DNA of 64,000 bases from Sphingopyxis yananensis (GTDB lineage Bacteria > Pseudomonadota > Alphaproteobacteria > Sphingomonadales > Sphingomonadaceae): contig NZ_JAJEWI010000010.1 of NCBI RefSeq assembly GCF_020687785.1, positions 434,001 through 498,000 of the forward strand, given 5' to 3'. The notes beneath the pieces are model-generated. The model was given only the letters and a program-made list of their open reading frames with translations. It did no database searches and was not told the DNA's origin. Shown in pieces: positions 1 through 10,603 of the stretch. Every line of letters begins with the position of its first letter. Position 1 is the first letter of the stretch. The position numbers and the translations under genes are program-made.

Positions 1-170
1 GAAAAATCGCTTGGCTGGCTGACCTGCGCGATGCTGGCGCGCCAAAAAAAATCGTCATCGCCCAAAGTTGGGATGGACGGAAAAAGGGCGACATCTTGGG
101 TGATGCCGCCGCCGCTGCGCCAGCGCCGCGAGGGGCGCTGGCTGGCGGGTAATAGACGTGCCGTCGTCAT
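1..170 (-). CDS. hutD: HutD family protein, N-terminal part (runs off the window)
   Basis: This reading frame starts at an ATG 10 bases after the hutU stop and continues past the window edge, so only about 56 residues are visible. They include W-R-S-G-G-G-I-T-Q-D near residue 18 and F-W-R-A-S-I-A near residue 45. These fit the HutD family pattern (W-x-x-GGG-x-T followed by a WR-x-S-x-A block). HutD is a small cupin-like protein often found in hut operons and proposed to limit histidine breakdown, but its exact activity is not settled. Here it is the last visible gene of the minus-strand hut operon. No strong ribosome-binding site is seen, so translation may be coupled to hutU. Confidence 0.8.
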   Translation of the reverse strand, partial: MTTARLLPASQRPSRRWRSGGGITQDVALFPSIPTLGDDDFFWRASIAQVSQPSDF

Positions 171-180
171 ATGGGCTGCA

Positions 181-1848
181 TCAACCCAGAATAGCGGGCA
201 GGTTCAGGCCTTGCTCGCGCGCGCAATCCAGTGCGATGTCATAGCCGGCGTCGGCGTGGCGCATGACACCGGTGGCGGGGTCGTTCCACAACACACGTTC
301 CAAACGGCGAGCGGCGTCGTCGCTGCCATCCGCAACAATCACCATGCCGCTGTGCTGCGAATAGCCCATGCCGACGCCGCCCCCATGATGCAGCGATACC
401 CATGTTGCGCCCGATGCGGTGTTGAGCAAGGCGTTGAGCAATGGCCAGTCGGACACGGCGTCGCTGCCGTCCTTCATGGCCTCGGTTTCGCGGTTGGGCG
501 ATGCGACCGATCCGCTGTCCAAATGGTCGCGGCCAATGACCACGGGGGCCTTGAGTTCGCCATTTTTGACCATTTCGTTGAACGCCAGCCCCAAACGGTG
601 GCGGTCGCCAAGGCCGACCCAGCAGATGCGCGCCGGAAGCCCTTGGAAGTGGATTTTCTCGCGGGCCATATCCAACCAGCGATGCAGTTCCTTATGATCG
701 GGCAGCAATTCCTTAACCTTGGCATCCGTTTTAAAGATGTCTTCGGGGTCGCCCGACAGGGCGGCCCAGCGGAATGGGCCGATGCCACGACAGAAGAGCG
801 GGCGGATATAGGCGGGGACAAAACCCGGGAAGTCAAAGGCATTGGCGACGCCTTCGTCCTTGGCGACTTGGCGGATATTGTTGCCATAATCGGTGGTGGG
901 AACACCGGCGGCTTGGAAATCCAGCATCGCACGGACATGTTGGGCCATCGACGCTTTGGCCGCTTTGGCGACGGCTGCGGGGTCGCTTTCGCGCTTTTCC
1001 AGCCATTCGGCGACGGTCCAGCCAGCGGGAAAATAGCCGTTAACGGGGTCGTGTGCGCTGGTTTGGTCGGTCAAAAGGTCGGGACGAATGCCGCGTGCGA
1101 ACATTTCGGGCAGCAATTCCGCCGCATTGCCGAGCAATCCGACCGAGACGGTTTTGCCATCAGCCTTGGCTTGTTCGATGATGGCCATGGCTTCGTCGAT
1201 GGTGGCGGCTGATGTGTCGAGATAGCCGGTGCGCAGGCGCATGTCGATGCGGCTGGGCTGGCATTCAATGGCGATGCAAGATGCGCCCGCCATGACCGCA
1301 GCAAGGGGCTGTGCGCCGCCCATGCCGCCAAGGCCCGCCGTCAGCAACCATTTGCCGGACAAATCGCCGCCATGATGTTGGCGGCCCATTTCGACGAATG
1401 TTTCATAGGTTCCCTGCACAATACCTTGGGTTCCAATGTAAATCCACGAACCAGCGGTCATTTGGCCATACATAGCGAGGCCGCGTTTATCGAGTTCGTT
1501 GAAATGGTCCCAATTGGCCCATTGAGGGACCAGATTGCTGTTGGCGATCAGCACGCGCGGCGCGTCTTTGTGGGTTTGGAACACGCCAACTGGCTTGCCG
1601 GATTGCACCAGCAAGGTTTGATCGTCGTTCAGTGTTTTCAGCGTTTCAACGATTTTGTCATAGCTGGGCCAATCGCGCGCGGCGCGGCCAATGCCGCCAT
1701 AGACTACCAATTCTTCGGGGCGTTCGGCCACGTCGGGATGCAGATTGTTCATCAACATTCGCAGCGGCGCTTCGGTCAGCCAGCTTTTGGCGTTTAATTC
1801 GGTGCCGACAGGGGATTTGATGACGCGGCTGTTGTCGAGGCGGTTCAT
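181..1848 (-). CDS. hutU: Urocanate hydratase
   Basis: Urocanase (EC 4.2.1.49) converts urocanate to imidazolonepropionate, step 2 of histidine breakdown, in the cytoplasm with tightly bound NAD+. The protein is 555 residues from the chosen ATG, the usual family length. It starts [10 protein letters not shown] and carries the glycine-rich stretch [11 protein letters not shown] near residue 175, typical of urocanase NAD+ binding. The frame stays open 30 codons further upstream, but that part lies inside hutG and looks non-coding. With the chosen start the ATG overlaps the hutG stop (ATGA), which suggests translational coupling. It is fourth in the hutIHGUD operon. The assignment is secure. Confidence 0.97.
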   Translation of the reverse strand: MNRLDNSRVIKSPVGTELNAKSWLTEAPLRMLMNNLHPDVAERPEELVVYGGIGRAARDWPSYDKIVETLKTLNDDQTLLVQSGKPVGVFQTHKDAPRVLIANSNLVPQWANWDHFNELDKRGLAMYGQMTAGSWIYIGTQGIVQGTYETFVEMGRQHHGGDLSGKWLLTAGLGGMGGAQPLAAVMAGASCIAIECQPSRIDMRLRTGYLDTSAATIDEAMAIIEQAKADGKTVSVGLLGNAAELLPEMFARGIRPDLLTDQTSAHDPVNGYFPAGWTVAEWLEKRESDPAAVAKAAKASMAQHVRAMLDFQAAGVPTTDYGNNIRQVAKDEGVANAFDFPGFVPAYIRPLFCRGIGPFRWAALSGDPEDIFKTDAKVKELLPDHKELHRWLDMAREKIHFQGLPARICWVGLGDRHRLGLAFNEMVKNGELKAPVVIGRDHLDSGSVASPNRETEAMKDGSDAVSDWPLLNALLNTASGATWVSLHHGGGVGMGYSQHSGMVIVADGSDDAARRLERVLWNDPATGVMRHADAGYDIALDCAREQGLNLPAILG

Positions 1849-2693
1849 GCGTGTCCTTTCGCAAAATCGAGGACGGCCGTGATAATGCGTTGTAAAACTG
1901 GTAAAATCACGGGCGTTGAGTGGAGCGGCGTCGGCCATTGGCCGGGCGCATAATCTGTTGGTTCGTCCATATAACCGCGCTGGGCGAGTTCCATTTGGAT
2001 GGCGTGAATACCGCCCGTCGGGCGGCCATAGTGCCGCGTGGTCCAGCCGCCCTTGAAGCGGCCATTGACGACATGGCTGTGGGCGGAGGCGGCGCAGATA
2101 TTGGCGACCGCTTGTTCCAATTCAGGCGCGCAGGTGGCGCTGTTGTTGGTGCCGATGTTGAACATCGGCAAGCGTCCATCAAACAAGCGTGGAACATGGC
2201 TGCGGATGCTGTGCGCGTCATAGAGGATGGCGACGCCATGCTGGGCCTTTACGCGGTGGAGTTCGGCGGTGAGCGCGGCGTGATAGGGGGTGTGATAGGC
2301 GGTTTTGCGCCGCTGCTTTTCGGCATCGTCAAGAGCGTCGATGGCATCCGCGCCGTTGCGATAAAGCGGGACGCCATCAAAGCTGGTGGTTGGGCATAAT
2401 TCGGTGGTGGCCTGACCCGGATAAAGCGATGCACCCGACGGGTCGCGGTTCATATCAATGACCGAACGGCTGATGTCGGTGGTGACAAAGCTGACGCCCA
2501 TATCGCTGGCGAAATCATAAAGATCGCGAACCCACCAGTCTGTGTCCAGACGGGCCAGCCATGGCGAGGCAAATTGATCGTCCAGCCCCGCCAAGCTGGT
2601 GCCGCCGTGGGGGACGGCGATCACCAGCGGCGCTGTGCCGCGATGGACATGAAGCCAATCGGGGGACGGCACAGAAGGAGCGAGGGAGGCCAT
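1845..2693 (-). CDS. hutG: N-formylglutamate deformylase
   Basis: HutG of the formylglutamate type (N-formylglutamate amidohydrolase) releases formate and L-glutamate, the final step of the five-step histidine route. The 282-residue protein has an early P-H-G-G-T motif (around residue 30), a central Y-D-A-H-S-I-R-S motif (around residue 162) and an R-x-G-x-x-T-R-H-Y stretch, as in the FGase family. It is not the arginase-like formiminoglutamase that is also called HutG in other bacteria. That matches the presence of hutF at this locus, which makes formylglutamate. The start lies 6 bases after the hutH stop, and the stop overlaps the hutU start by 4 bases. Confidence 0.95.
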   Translation of the reverse strand: MASLAPSVPSPDWLHVHRGTAPLVIAVPHGGTSLAGLDDQFASPWLARLDTDWWVRDLYDFASDMGVSFVTTDISRSVIDMNRDPSGASLYPGQATTELCPTTSFDGVPLYRNGADAIDALDDAEKQRRKTAYHTPYHAALTAELHRVKAQHGVAILYDAHSIRSHVPRLFDGRLPMFNIGTNNSATCAPELEQAVANICAASAHSHVVNGRFKGGWTTRHYGRPTGGIHAIQMELAQRGYMDEPTDYAPGQWPTPLHSTPVILPVLQRIITAVLDFAKGHA

Positions 2694-2699
2694 TGCTGA

Positions 2700-4229
2700 T
2701 TACCCAACCAGCGGCAACCGGAATTGCGCGGCCTCGACCAGCGCGCCGGACCGGATGAGCGTGTTTGCAGCCTCCATATCCGGATAGAAATGGCGGTCGT
2801 CATCCAAGGCTGGAACCACGGCTCGCAGGCAGGCGCGTGCCTTTTCCAATGGGGCGGAGGAGGTTAGTCCGCCGTGGAATTCAATGCCTTGGGCGGCGGC
2901 CAGATATTCGATGCCCAAAACGGCAGTGGCATTTGCGGCCATATCCATCAGGCGGCGGGCACCGTGCGCGGCCATTGAGACATGGTCTTCTTGGTTGGCG
3001 GAAGTCGGGATGCTGTCCACGCTGGCGGGGAAAGCGCGCTGTTTATTTTCGCTGACCAACGCGGCGGCGGTGACTTGCGGGATCATGAAGCCGCTGTTGA
3101 GGCCGGGCTTGGGCGTCAGGAAGGCGGGCAGGCCGGATAGTGCAGGGTCGACCAACATCGCGATCCGGCGTTCGGAAATGGACCCGATTTCGCATATCGC
3201 CATCGCGATCATATCGGCCGCAAAAGCAACAGGTTCAGCATGGAAGTTGCCGCCAGATAGAGCTTCGTCCGTTTCTGGGAAAATCAGCGGATTGTCTGAA
3301 ACGCCATTGGATTCGATCTCCAAGGTGGTGGCGGCTTGGCGCAAAATGTCCAGCGCCGCACCCATGACTTGGGGTTGGCAGCGCAGGCAATATGGGTCTT
3401 GGACGCGGGCGTCGCCGATCAGGTGGCTAGCGCGAATAGCGCTGCCGTCCATCAGGCCGCGCAGGGCCGCTGCGACCTCAATCTGGCCAGCGTGGTGGCG
3501 CAGGTCATGGATGCGCGGGTCAAAGGGGGTGTCGCTGCCCTTGGCGGCTTCGGTCGACAGCGCGCCCGTGACGAGGGCGCTGGTGAACAGCAATTCGGCC
3601 TCGAACAGTCCGGCCAGCGCGTTGGCGGTGGAAAATTGCGTTCCATTCAGCAGGGCAAGCCCTTCTTTGGCGGCCAATTCAATGGGGGCAAGGCCGACCG
3701 ACGCCAAGGCTTCGACGGCGGGCATGACGGTGTCGTTGACGATGATGTCGCCGACGCCGATCATCGTGGCGGCCATGTGCGACAGCGGGGCCAAATCGCC
3801 GCTGGCGCCGACGCTGCCTTGGCTGGGGATGACGGGGGTCAGGCCCTTGGCCAGCATCGCCGCCAGCAAGTCGCAGGTTTCAACGCGGACGCCCGATGCG
3901 CCTTGGGCCAGACTGACCAATTTCAGCGCCATCATCAAACGGATGACAGGAACGGGCGAGGGGGCACCAGTGCCCGCCGCGTGGCTGAGCACGATATTGC
4001 GTTGCAGGGTCGCTAGGTCGTCATTCTCGATGCGAACGCTGGCCAATTTTCCAAAGCCGGTGTTGATGCCGTAAACTGGTTCACCCTTGGCCAAAATGCG
4101 GCCAACAGCGGCGGCGCTGGCGGCGATGCGGTCCTTGGAGGAAGGCTCAAGGGTGACAGAAGCGCCGCGATATATGGCGCGCCAATCGGCCAGCGTGACT
4201 TGGGCGGGGATAAGGGTGATGTTGGTCAT
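2700..4229 (-). CDS. hutH: Histidine ammonia-lyase
   Basis: Histidase (EC 4.3.1.3) removes ammonia from L-histidine to give trans-urocanate and commits histidine to breakdown. The 509-residue protein contains the Ala142-Ser143-Gly144 triad inside [14 protein letters not shown]. This triad cyclises by itself into the MIO electrophile that does the chemistry. The catalytic-loop tyrosine region (Y-G-I-N-T-G-F-G, residues 53-60) is also present. Length and motifs match the family. Its ATG overlaps the hutI stop by 4 bases (ATGA), so hutI and hutH are probably coupled. The stop codon is TAA. Confidence 0.98.
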   Translation of the reverse strand: MTNITLIPAQVTLADWRAIYRGASVTLEPSSKDRIAASAAAVGRILAKGEPVYGINTGFGKLASVRIENDDLATLQRNIVLSHAAGTGAPSPVPVIRLMMALKLVSLAQGASGVRVETCDLLAAMLAKGLTPVIPSQGSVGASGDLAPLSHMAATMIGVGDIIVNDTVMPAVEALASVGLAPIELAAKEGLALLNGTQFSTANALAGLFEAELLFTSALVTGALSTEAAKGSDTPFDPRIHDLRHHAGQIEVAAALRGLMDGSAIRASHLIGDARVQDPYCLRCQPQVMGAALDILRQAATTLEIESNGVSDNPLIFPETDEALSGGNFHAEPVAFAADMIAMAICEIGSISERRIAMLVDPALSGLPAFLTPKPGLNSGFMIPQVTAAALVSENKQRAFPASVDSIPTSANQEDHVSMAAHGARRLMDMAANATAVLGIEYLAAAQGIEFHGGLTSSAPLEKARACLRAVVPALDDDRHFYPDMEAANTLIRSGALVEAAQFRLPLVG

Positions 4230-5428
4230 TGACCACTCCAGATGCGGGCATGGAGCGGGTTAAACCCCATGCGGTAGACAAGTTCAGCGGGACGTTCGAT
4301 GTCCCAAATGGCGAGGTCGCAGCGCTTTCCAGCCTCTAAGGTGCCGATGCTGTCGGATCGTCCAAGGGCGCGGGCCGCGTTTTTGGTGACGGCCAACAAA
4401 CATTCCGCAACGCTGAGGCGGAACAAGGTGGCCCCCATGTTCATGGTCAGCAGCAAGGATGTGAGCGGCGATGTGCCGGGGTTGCAATCCGTCGCCAAGG
4501 CGATGGGAATAGCTGCATCGCGCAGCGCCGCAACGGGCGGCAACTGCGTTTCGCGCATGAAATAATAAGCCCCCGGCAGCAGCGTGGCGACGGTTCCCGA
4601 CGCGGCCATGGCGATGATGCCGTCATTGTCCAAATGTTCCAGATGATCGGCGGATAGCGCGTCAAAGGATGCGGCTAGCGCTGCTCCATGTTGGTTGGAC
4701 AATTGTTCGGCGTGCAGCTTGACCGGAAGGTTCAGCGCGCGGGCGGCCTTAAACAAGCGGGCGGTTTGCTGGGCCGTAAAACCGATATTTTCGCAAAAGG
4801 CATCGACCGCGTCCGCCAGATGTTCGGCGGCGACTTGCGGCATGATATTTTGGATAAGAAGATCGATATAGGCATCTGGATTAACACTATATTCTGGCGG
4901 CAAGGCATGTGCGCCCAAAAAGCTGGTGGCGACGCTGATATCGGCATGATCGCTTAGGCGGCGCGCGGCGCGCAACATGCGAATTTCGCTCTCTGCCTCA
5001 AGGCCATAGCCCGATTTGACTTCGATTGTGGTGACGCCCTCGGCCATTAAGGCATGAAGGCGGGGCAGGGCGGAGGCTATCAGTTCTTCTTCGCTGGCGG
5101 CGCGTGTGGCGCGCATGGTGGACAATATGCCGCCGCCTGCGCGGGCAATTTCTTCGTAATCGGCCCCTTGTAGGCGCAGTTCGAATTCATGGGCGCGGTC
5201 GCCGCCGTGGATGATGTGGGTGTGGCAGTCGATCAGGCCGGGGGTGATCCAGCGCCCGTCCACATCCCATTCTTCATCTGCATCAAATAGCGGTGCTTGT
5301 GATGCGGGTCCGGCATATAGAATTTTGCCCCCTGCCTCGGCAAGCACGCCGTCATCGATCAGGCCCATTTCGGCGTCTGTCATCGTGGCAAGGCGGGCAT
5401 TTTTCCAAATGCTGTCACAGCGCATCAT
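4226..5428 (-). CDS. hutI: Imidazolonepropionase
   Basis: HutI (EC 3.5.2.7) is a metal-dependent amidohydrolase that opens imidazolonepropionate to N-formimino-L-glutamate, step 3 of the pathway. The 400-residue protein shows the metal-binding D-C-H-T-H motif near residue 68, H-A-E-Q further on, and A-T-D-C-N-P-G-T near residue 320, all typical of imidazolonepropionase. It is the first gene of the minus-strand hut operon. Two adjacent ATG codons follow an AGGAG ribosome-binding site, and I took the first. The gene faces hutF across about 100 bases that contain a HutC-type operator core. Confidence 0.97.
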   Translation of the reverse strand: MMRCDSIWKNARLATMTDAEMGLIDDGVLAEAGGKILYAGPASQAPLFDADEEWDVDGRWITPGLIDCHTHIIHGGDRAHEFELRLQGADYEEIARAGGGILSTMRATRAASEEELIASALPRLHALMAEGVTTIEVKSGYGLEAESEIRMLRAARRLSDHADISVATSFLGAHALPPEYSVNPDAYIDLLIQNIMPQVAAEHLADAVDAFCENIGFTAQQTARLFKAARALNLPVKLHAEQLSNQHGAALAASFDALSADHLEHLDNDGIIAMAASGTVATLLPGAYYFMRETQLPPVAALRDAAIPIALATDCNPGTSPLTSLLLTMNMGATLFRLSVAECLLAVTKNAARALGRSDSIGTLEAGKRCDLAIWDIERPAELVYRMGFNPLHARIWSGQ

Positions 5429-5470
5429 CGAATCTCCTTGGATGACATATCATTGCATCGGCATGATTTA

Positions 5471-5482
5471 ATGTATAGACAT
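5471..5482. promoter_or_regulatory. Candidate HutC operator between hutI and hutF
   Basis: The 12-base inverted repeat ATGT-ATAG-ACAT contains GTATAGAC. That fits GTMTAKAC, the core recorded for the HutC subfamily of GntR regulators. It lies 43 bases before the hutI start and 48 bases before the hutF start, so one bound dimer could repress both divergent units. The regulator gene hutC lies just downstream of hutF. Binding itself is inferred. Confidence 0.65.
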
Positions 5483-5529
5483 AAAAATCGAACGACGAAA
5501 TATTCTGATGAGAATCAAGAGGCAAAGCC

Positions 5530-6885
5530 ATGGTATCATTCTTTTTTAATGAGATTTTACTGGCTGATGGATGGGCCAAGGATGTGCGGCTGTTGGTGGT
5601 GGATGGCCGTATCTCGGCGATTGAAACCAGTGCGATCAAACAAGACGGCGATGCCCATCACGCCTTGGCCATTCCCGCGCTGGGCAATTTGCACAGCCAT
5701 GCGTTTCAGCGCGCCATGGCCGGAATGACAGAGGTTACAGGGCCGACCGGCGACAGTTTTTGGACATGGCGCGAGATTATGTATCGCTCTGTCGATCGCC
5801 TGACGCCAGAGGGGCTGCGGAATGTTGCGGCCATGGCCTATGCCGAAATGCTAGAGGGCGGATTTGGCCGTGTGGGGGAATTTCATTATGTTCATCATGA
5901 CGCGGATGGGCAGGGTTATGCCGACCCTGCGGTGATGAGCGCTGCGATTGTACAAGCGGCGCAGGACACGGGCATCGGCTTGACGCATTTGCCCGTATTT
6001 TACGCGCATAGCGGCTTTGGCGGGCAGGCCCCCAGTCACGGGCAGCGGCGGTTTTTGCACGATATCGACGGATTTGTGCGCCTGATGGATGGGGCAAGGG
6101 AATATCTGCGATGCTTGCCCGACGCGATATTGGGCCTTGCCCCGCATAGCCTGCGGGCGGTGACACCCGAGCAATTGGCGGCGCTGGAGCAGTTGGCAGG
6201 TGGTGCGCCCATTCATATTCATATCGCGGAGCAAGTGAAGGAAGTGGAGGATTGCGTCGCATGGAGCGGTCAGCGCCCGGTGGCTTGGTTGCTGGACCAT
6301 ATGCCGGTCGATGATCGTTGGTGCTTGGTTCATGCGACGCATATGGACGCGGATGAAGTGCGCGGGATGGCCGCCAGCGGCGCGGTGGCGGGCTTGTGCC
6401 CCATCACCGAGGCGAATTTGGGCGATGGCTTGTTTTCCGCGCCGGAATTTATGGCCCTGGGAGGGCGCATTGGCGTGGGATCGGACAGCAATGTGCGCAT
6501 TGATGCCAGCGAAGAATTGCGCTGGTTGGAATATGGTCAGCGGCTTTTACGTCGCGGGCGTAATGTCTTGGCGGGCGAAGAGGGGCGTTCGACGGGGCAG
6601 GCGCTGTTTCAGGCGAGCGTCATCGGTGGGGCGCAGGCGCTGGGGGTTGAAGCGGGCCTGGCTGTGGGGCATGTGGCGGATATGGTAAGTTTGGATATGA
6701 ACCACCCCTCTTTGGCTAGGAAATCCGGCGCTGCGGCGCTGGATGCTTGGATATTCTCTGCGGGGCGTGGGGGCATTGACCATGTTTGGCGGCGTGGCCG
6801 TGCGGTGGTGCAGGGCGGGCGACATATTGACCGTGACTATATCACCGCCCGCTATCATCAAGCTGTAACGAAATTATTTTCATGA
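5530..6885 (+). CDS. hutF: Formimidoylglutamate deiminase
   Basis: HutF (EC 3.5.3.13) hydrolyses N-formimino-L-glutamate to N-formyl-L-glutamate and ammonia, which feeds HutG. The 451-residue amidohydrolase carries the zinc-binding N-L-H-S-H-A-F-Q-R motif around residue 55, H-I-H-I-A-E-Q around residue 233, H-A-T-H-M around residue 266, and G-S-D-S-N-V near residue 320. The S-D-S-N-V-R-I-D-x-x-E-E-L-R-W-L-E-Y-x-Q-R-L block is typical of HutF rather than of other amidohydrolases. The ATG follows a purine-rich AGAGG site. The gene is divergent from hutI and is followed 13 bases later by hutC, presumably on the same transcript. Confidence 0.96.
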   Translation: MVSFFFNEILLADGWAKDVRLLVVDGRISAIETSAIKQDGDAHHALAIPALGNLHSHAFQRAMAGMTEVTGPTGDSFWTWREIMYRSVDRLTPEGLRNVAAMAYAEMLEGGFGRVGEFHYVHHDADGQGYADPAVMSAAIVQAAQDTGIGLTHLPVFYAHSGFGGQAPSHGQRRFLHDIDGFVRLMDGAREYLRCLPDAILGLAPHSLRAVTPEQLAALEQLAGGAPIHIHIAEQVKEVEDCVAWSGQRPVAWLLDHMPVDDRWCLVHATHMDADEVRGMAASGAVAGLCPITEANLGDGLFSAPEFMALGGRIGVGSDSNVRIDASEELRWLEYGQRLLRRGRNVLAGEEGRSTGQALFQASVIGGAQALGVEAGLAVGHVADMVSLDMNHPSLARKSGAAALDAWIFSAGRGGIDHVWRRGRAVVQGGRHIDRDYITARYHQAVTKLFS

Positions 6886-6898
6886 CGTTGATATTGCT

Positions 6899-7621
6899 AT
6901 GAAAAAGACGCTTCACGAAACCATTCGCACTGACATGGAAGCGGCGATCTTGTCCGGCGCATTGGCGGCGGGCGAGCGCCTGCCGACCGAAGCGGATTTA
7001 ATGGAGCAATATGGCTGTTCTCGCATGACGGTGAACAAGGCCATATCGGCGCTGGTCGCTGCATCTTTGGTCGAGCGGCGCAAAAAAGCAGGGAGCTTTG
7101 TCGCCCGTCCCAAAATGCACAGTATGGTGCTGGATATTCCCGATTTGGAAGCCGAGGTTTTGCAGCGTCGGCAGCGCTATGCCTTTCATTTGCTGTCGCG
7201 CGAGATCCGTTTGGCGGACCCGCAAAAAGAATATGAGCAGCAATTGAGCGGCGGCGAGGCGTTGTTGGTGCTGACCGGCCTGCATTTGGCTGATGGGCAG
7301 CCGTTGGCGTTTGAGGAGCGATCGGTTAGCTTGGCGGCGGTGCCGGACATGGCGCAGCAAGGCTTTGAGTTGATTTCGCCCGGTGCGTGGCTGTTGAAAC
7401 ATGTGCCATGGACTGAAGCGGAGACGCGCATTGCCGCGGTCAATGCTGCGCCCGAGGTGGCTAGGCATTTGGATCAGGACGTCGGCACCGCTTGCTTATA
7501 TATTGAACGCCGCACTTGGCGCGGCGAAGCGGGTGTCACATGGGTGCGGCAGCATTTTATCGGTAAAGACTATGATTTGATCGCGCATTTCGGTCCGGCG
7601 CGATCTGGCGGGGCCATTTAA
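6899..7621 (+). CDS. hutC: GntR-family histidine-utilisation repressor HutC
   Basis: This 240-residue regulator has an N-terminal GntR winged helix-turn-helix (residues about 5-70, with R-L-P-T-E-A-D-L-M-E-Q-Y-G-C-S-R-M-T-V) and a C-terminal UTRA ligand domain. HutC proteins repress hut genes and are released by urocanate. The ending, with W-V-R-Q-H-F-I-G-K-D-Y-D-L-I-A-H-F, resembles HutC closely. It is the second gene after hutF, so it is probably autoregulated through the operator core at 5471-5482. Confidence 0.93.
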   Translation: MKKTLHETIRTDMEAAILSGALAAGERLPTEADLMEQYGCSRMTVNKAISALVAASLVERRKKAGSFVARPKMHSMVLDIPDLEAEVLQRRQRYAFHLLSREIRLADPQKEYEQQLSGGEALLVLTGLHLADGQPLAFEERSVSLAAVPDMAQQGFELISPGAWLLKHVPWTEAETRIAAVNAAPEVARHLDQDVGTACLYIERRTWRGEAGVTWVRQHFIGKDYDLIAHFGPARSGGAI

Positions 7622-7903
7622 GCGCGGGGCTTTTTGCGCATTCGGCTGTGTTATTCTGATCGGGACGAACCGCAGGCTGCGCTGGATTTAGGCCGTAGAT
7701 ACGTAAAGTCGCGCCTTAACGACCCAGATTGAAAATATATTTCGTGAAAGATGAGGGCCGCGTAGCGATGCTGCGTAAACCCTTGTGCTGGCGAAAGTAG
7801 GTGCTTGGAAATAACCAACGCTTTGCGAGCGGCAGCAAAAAATAATCCATGCGCGCCCCATATGGTGGGGTGATGACATGGATGGGAAACAAGGGGTTTA
7901 ACC

Positions 7904-10588
7904 GTGAACATCAAATCCACGTTGCTGCTGGGCGCAGCAGCATTGACTGGCTTTGCGCCGACTGCTTTTGCGCAAGATCATGCTGATCATCAGGCCGAAA
8001 ATGCCAGCCAAGGCGACATCATTGTAACGGGGTCGCGCATTCGTCGTACTGACTTGGCCGGCGTTGGCCCTGCGACCGTGGTTTCCGCGGAGCAGTTGGA
8101 AAATACCGGCGTTGTGAATATTGAAAATGTGTTGCAGCGCTTGCCAGCCGTGGCTGGTTTTTCGGGCAACCAAACCAACGCTTATTGGACTGGCAATGGT
8201 TATGGCACGGCGCAGGTGAACCTGCGTGGTTTGGGCATTAAGCGCACGCTGACCTTGTTAAATGGTCGCCGCTTGGTTGCTGGTGGTACGGGCGCAAACT
8301 CTTCGCCCGATTTGAACATGATCCCGACCATTGCTTTGGCACGTACCGAAGTCTTGAAGGACGGCGCATCGGCCATTTATGGCGCAGACGCGGTGTCGGG
8401 CGTGGTCAACCTTGTGACCCGCAATGATTTCGAAGGCATTGCCGTCAGCGCACGCAACGGTATCACCGGCAAGGGTGATGGTCATGATTTCACCGCCGAT
8501 TTCTTGGGCGGTATCCGCAACGACCGTGGCGGCTTGATGTTCGCCGCGACCTATCAAAAGACGCAGGCCATTGGTCTGTCGAGCCGTGCACCTTGTGCAT
8601 TGACGGAAGCTGCGGGTTCGTTGGTTTGTGCACTGAGCGGTAATACGGTCGGCGGCCGTGCGAATGTGGATGGTACCATCGTGAATTTCACAGGCGGCGA
8701 CGCTTATGAACCATATGTCGCATCCAAGCATGGCTTTAACAGCTATCATTATCTGAATGCTGTTAGCCCGATTGAACGTATTTCGACGGGTCTGTTCGGC
8801 GATTATGCGTTGAGCGACAATGTCACAGCTTTTGCAGAAGTGCTGTACACCCACCGCAAGTCGAACCAATTGGCAACCCCAAGCGTCATCCGCGGCGTGT
8901 CCCCTGGTTTGCGTAATGGCATCCCGATTTCGGCGCTGCACCCCAGCAATCCAACGGGTCAGAATATCACGCTTTTGGGCCGTACCTTGATGGAAGCCGG
9001 TCCTCGTGAGTTTTTCCAGACCACCAATACATGGCAGGCAACGGGCGGCTTACGCGGTAAACTGCCGAATGATTGGGCATGGGAAGTCACGGCATCCTTT
9101 GGCCGCAATACAGCCAAGGATGGTTCGACCAACATCGTCAATCTGGAGAAAATGAACGAAACATTGTCTGTCAACTGCGGCACCAACGGCGCGCCTTGCG
9201 GCGATTATCTGGGCGTTGGCGATATGTCGCAAGACGTGATGGATTATATTTTATACACTTCGACAGATCGCGGCGGCAACCAATTGATGTCGTTCACGGC
9301 GGATGTCACGGGCGAATTGATCGACCTGCCAGCAGGCGCTTTGGCCTTTGCGGCGGGCTTGGTGTACCGTGAAGAAAAGGGTTGGCGTAACCCAGATCCC
9401 CGCACGGTAGCGGGTGTTGCGAACAATAACCAACAAGACCCTGTGTCGGGTAAGGTTGACACCAAAGAAGCTTATTTGGAAGTGTCGGTTCCGTTGTTGG
9501 CAGACAAGCCTTTCTTTGACGCTGTGACGCTGGACGCTGCGGTTCGTTATTCGGACTATAAATTGTTCGGCAGCGATTGGAATTACAAGCTTGGTCTGGA
9601 TTGGAAGGTCAGCGAAGCTCTGCGTTTCCGTGGCACCTATGGCACTGGTTTCCGCGTTCCCAACGTTCCGGAATTGTTCAGCGGCATGGTTCAAGGCAAT
9701 TTGACCACGGCTGACCCGTGCAGCAAATTGACGGGCAGCAGTGCAGCAACTTTGGTGACCAATTGCGCGGCAGCAGGCGTTCCGACCGGTTTTGTTCAAA
9801 CGGGTACGAATGTTTTGACCGAAACGGGCGGCAATATCAATTTGAAGCCAGAAAGCTCGACGACTTGGACCCTTGGTGCGGTGTTCCAACCCGCCGCCAT
9901 CGTTCCTGGGCTGTCGCTGACCGCCGACTGGTTCAACATCAAAATTGAGGACGCGATTCGTTCGGTTCCTGGCTCGATGAAACTGAACCTCTGCTATAAC
10001 AGCAGCAACATGTCGCACCCATTCTGCGCTGATATTGATCGTGATGTCGCGACGGGCGACGTGACCTATATTCGTTCGCAATTGAACAATACGGGCGCCG
10101 AGCTGATGCGCGGTCTGGACCTTGGTTTGGTCTATAGCCGCAATATCGCGGATGTTGCGGTGACATTGGATTTGAACGCGACATATTTGGACAAATATGA
10201 TGTGGTTCAGTCGGTTGGTACGCCAGCTTTGACCTATGACGGCTATCTGGGTGGCGGCAATGGCGGTTATTCCAAGTGGCGCGGCTATGGCGTTTTGACC
10301 GCCAACAAGGGCAAGGTGACGGCGACTTGGTCGACCCAATGGATTGGCAAGGCTAAGGATTTCTATGCCGCTGCCACCGCCATTGGTGCCCGCGTTCCCA
10401 ACGTCTTCTACCACAATGCGCAATTGGCGTTTGAAGTGAATGAAAAGACACGCTTCTCGTTGGGCGTGGACAATCTGACCGACCGCAAGGCACCTTATGT
10501 TGCCAACTATACCGACGGAAACACCGACACGATGGTCTATGACCTGATGGGTCGTCGTTTCTATGTCGGCTTCCGTACCGGTTTCTAA
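7904..10588 (+). CDS. TonB-dependent outer-membrane receptor
   Basis: This 894-residue outer-membrane transporter has a signal peptide (cleavage probably after A-F-A, near residue 23). A short linker follows, then a TonB-box-like D-I-I-V-T-G-S-R, a plug domain (residues about 45-160, with L-R-G-L-G-I-K-R-T-L-T-L-L-N-G-R-R) and a long barrel ending in aromatic F-R-T-G-F. The start is GTG after an AGGGG site, with no competing ATG. The substrate is unknown. Two PepSY membrane proteins follow directly, which in other bacteria often accompany siderophore or metal receptors. Adjacency to the hut locus could instead hint at a histidine-containing ligand, but no HutC operator was seen upstream. Confidence 0.93.
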   Translation: MNIKSTLLLGAAALTGFAPTAFAQDHADHQAENASQGDIIVTGSRIRRTDLAGVGPATVVSAEQLENTGVVNIENVLQRLPAVAGFSGNQTNAYWTGNGYGTAQVNLRGLGIKRTLTLLNGRRLVAGGTGANSSPDLNMIPTIALARTEVLKDGASAIYGADAVSGVVNLVTRNDFEGIAVSARNGITGKGDGHDFTADFLGGIRNDRGGLMFAATYQKTQAIGLSSRAPCALTEAAGSLVCALSGNTVGGRANVDGTIVNFTGGDAYEPYVASKHGFNSYHYLNAVSPIERISTGLFGDYALSDNVTAFAEVLYTHRKSNQLATPSVIRGVSPGLRNGIPISALHPSNPTGQNITLLGRTLMEAGPREFFQTTNTWQATGGLRGKLPNDWAWEVTASFGRNTAKDGSTNIVNLEKMNETLSVNCGTNGAPCGDYLGVGDMSQDVMDYILYTSTDRGGNQLMSFTADVTGELIDLPAGALAFAAGLVYREEKGWRNPDPRTVAGVANNNQQDPVSGKVDTKEAYLEVSVPLLADKPFFDAVTLDAAVRYSDYKLFGSDWNYKLGLDWKVSEALRFRGTYGTGFRVPNVPELFSGMVQGNLTTADPCSKLTGSSAATLVTNCAAAGVPTGFVQTGTNVLTETGGNINLKPESSTTWTLGAVFQPAAIVPGLSLTADWFNIKIEDAIRSVPGSMKLNLCYNSSNMSHPFCADIDRDVATGDVTYIRSQLNNTGAELMRGLDLGLVYSRNIADVAVTLDLNATYLDKYDVVQSVGTPALTYDGYLGGGNGGYSKWRGYGVLTANKGKVTATWSTQWIGKAKDFYAAATAIGARVPNVFYHNAQLAFEVNEKTRFSLGVDNLTDRKAPYVANYTDGNTDTMVYDLMGRRFYVGFRTGF

Positions 10589-10603
10589 GGGTAGGATGAG
10601 GTT

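Noticed and set aside
31..1212. A 393-codon plus-strand frame over hutU/hutD
   Set aside because: It is a shadow of the hutU frame. Both hutU and the HutD start are clear on the minus strand.
7622..7903. Possible riboswitch (cobalamin type) before the first TonB receptor
   Set aside because: I could not find the conserved B12 box or the expected paired elements, only a short CCCCA/TGGGG stem.
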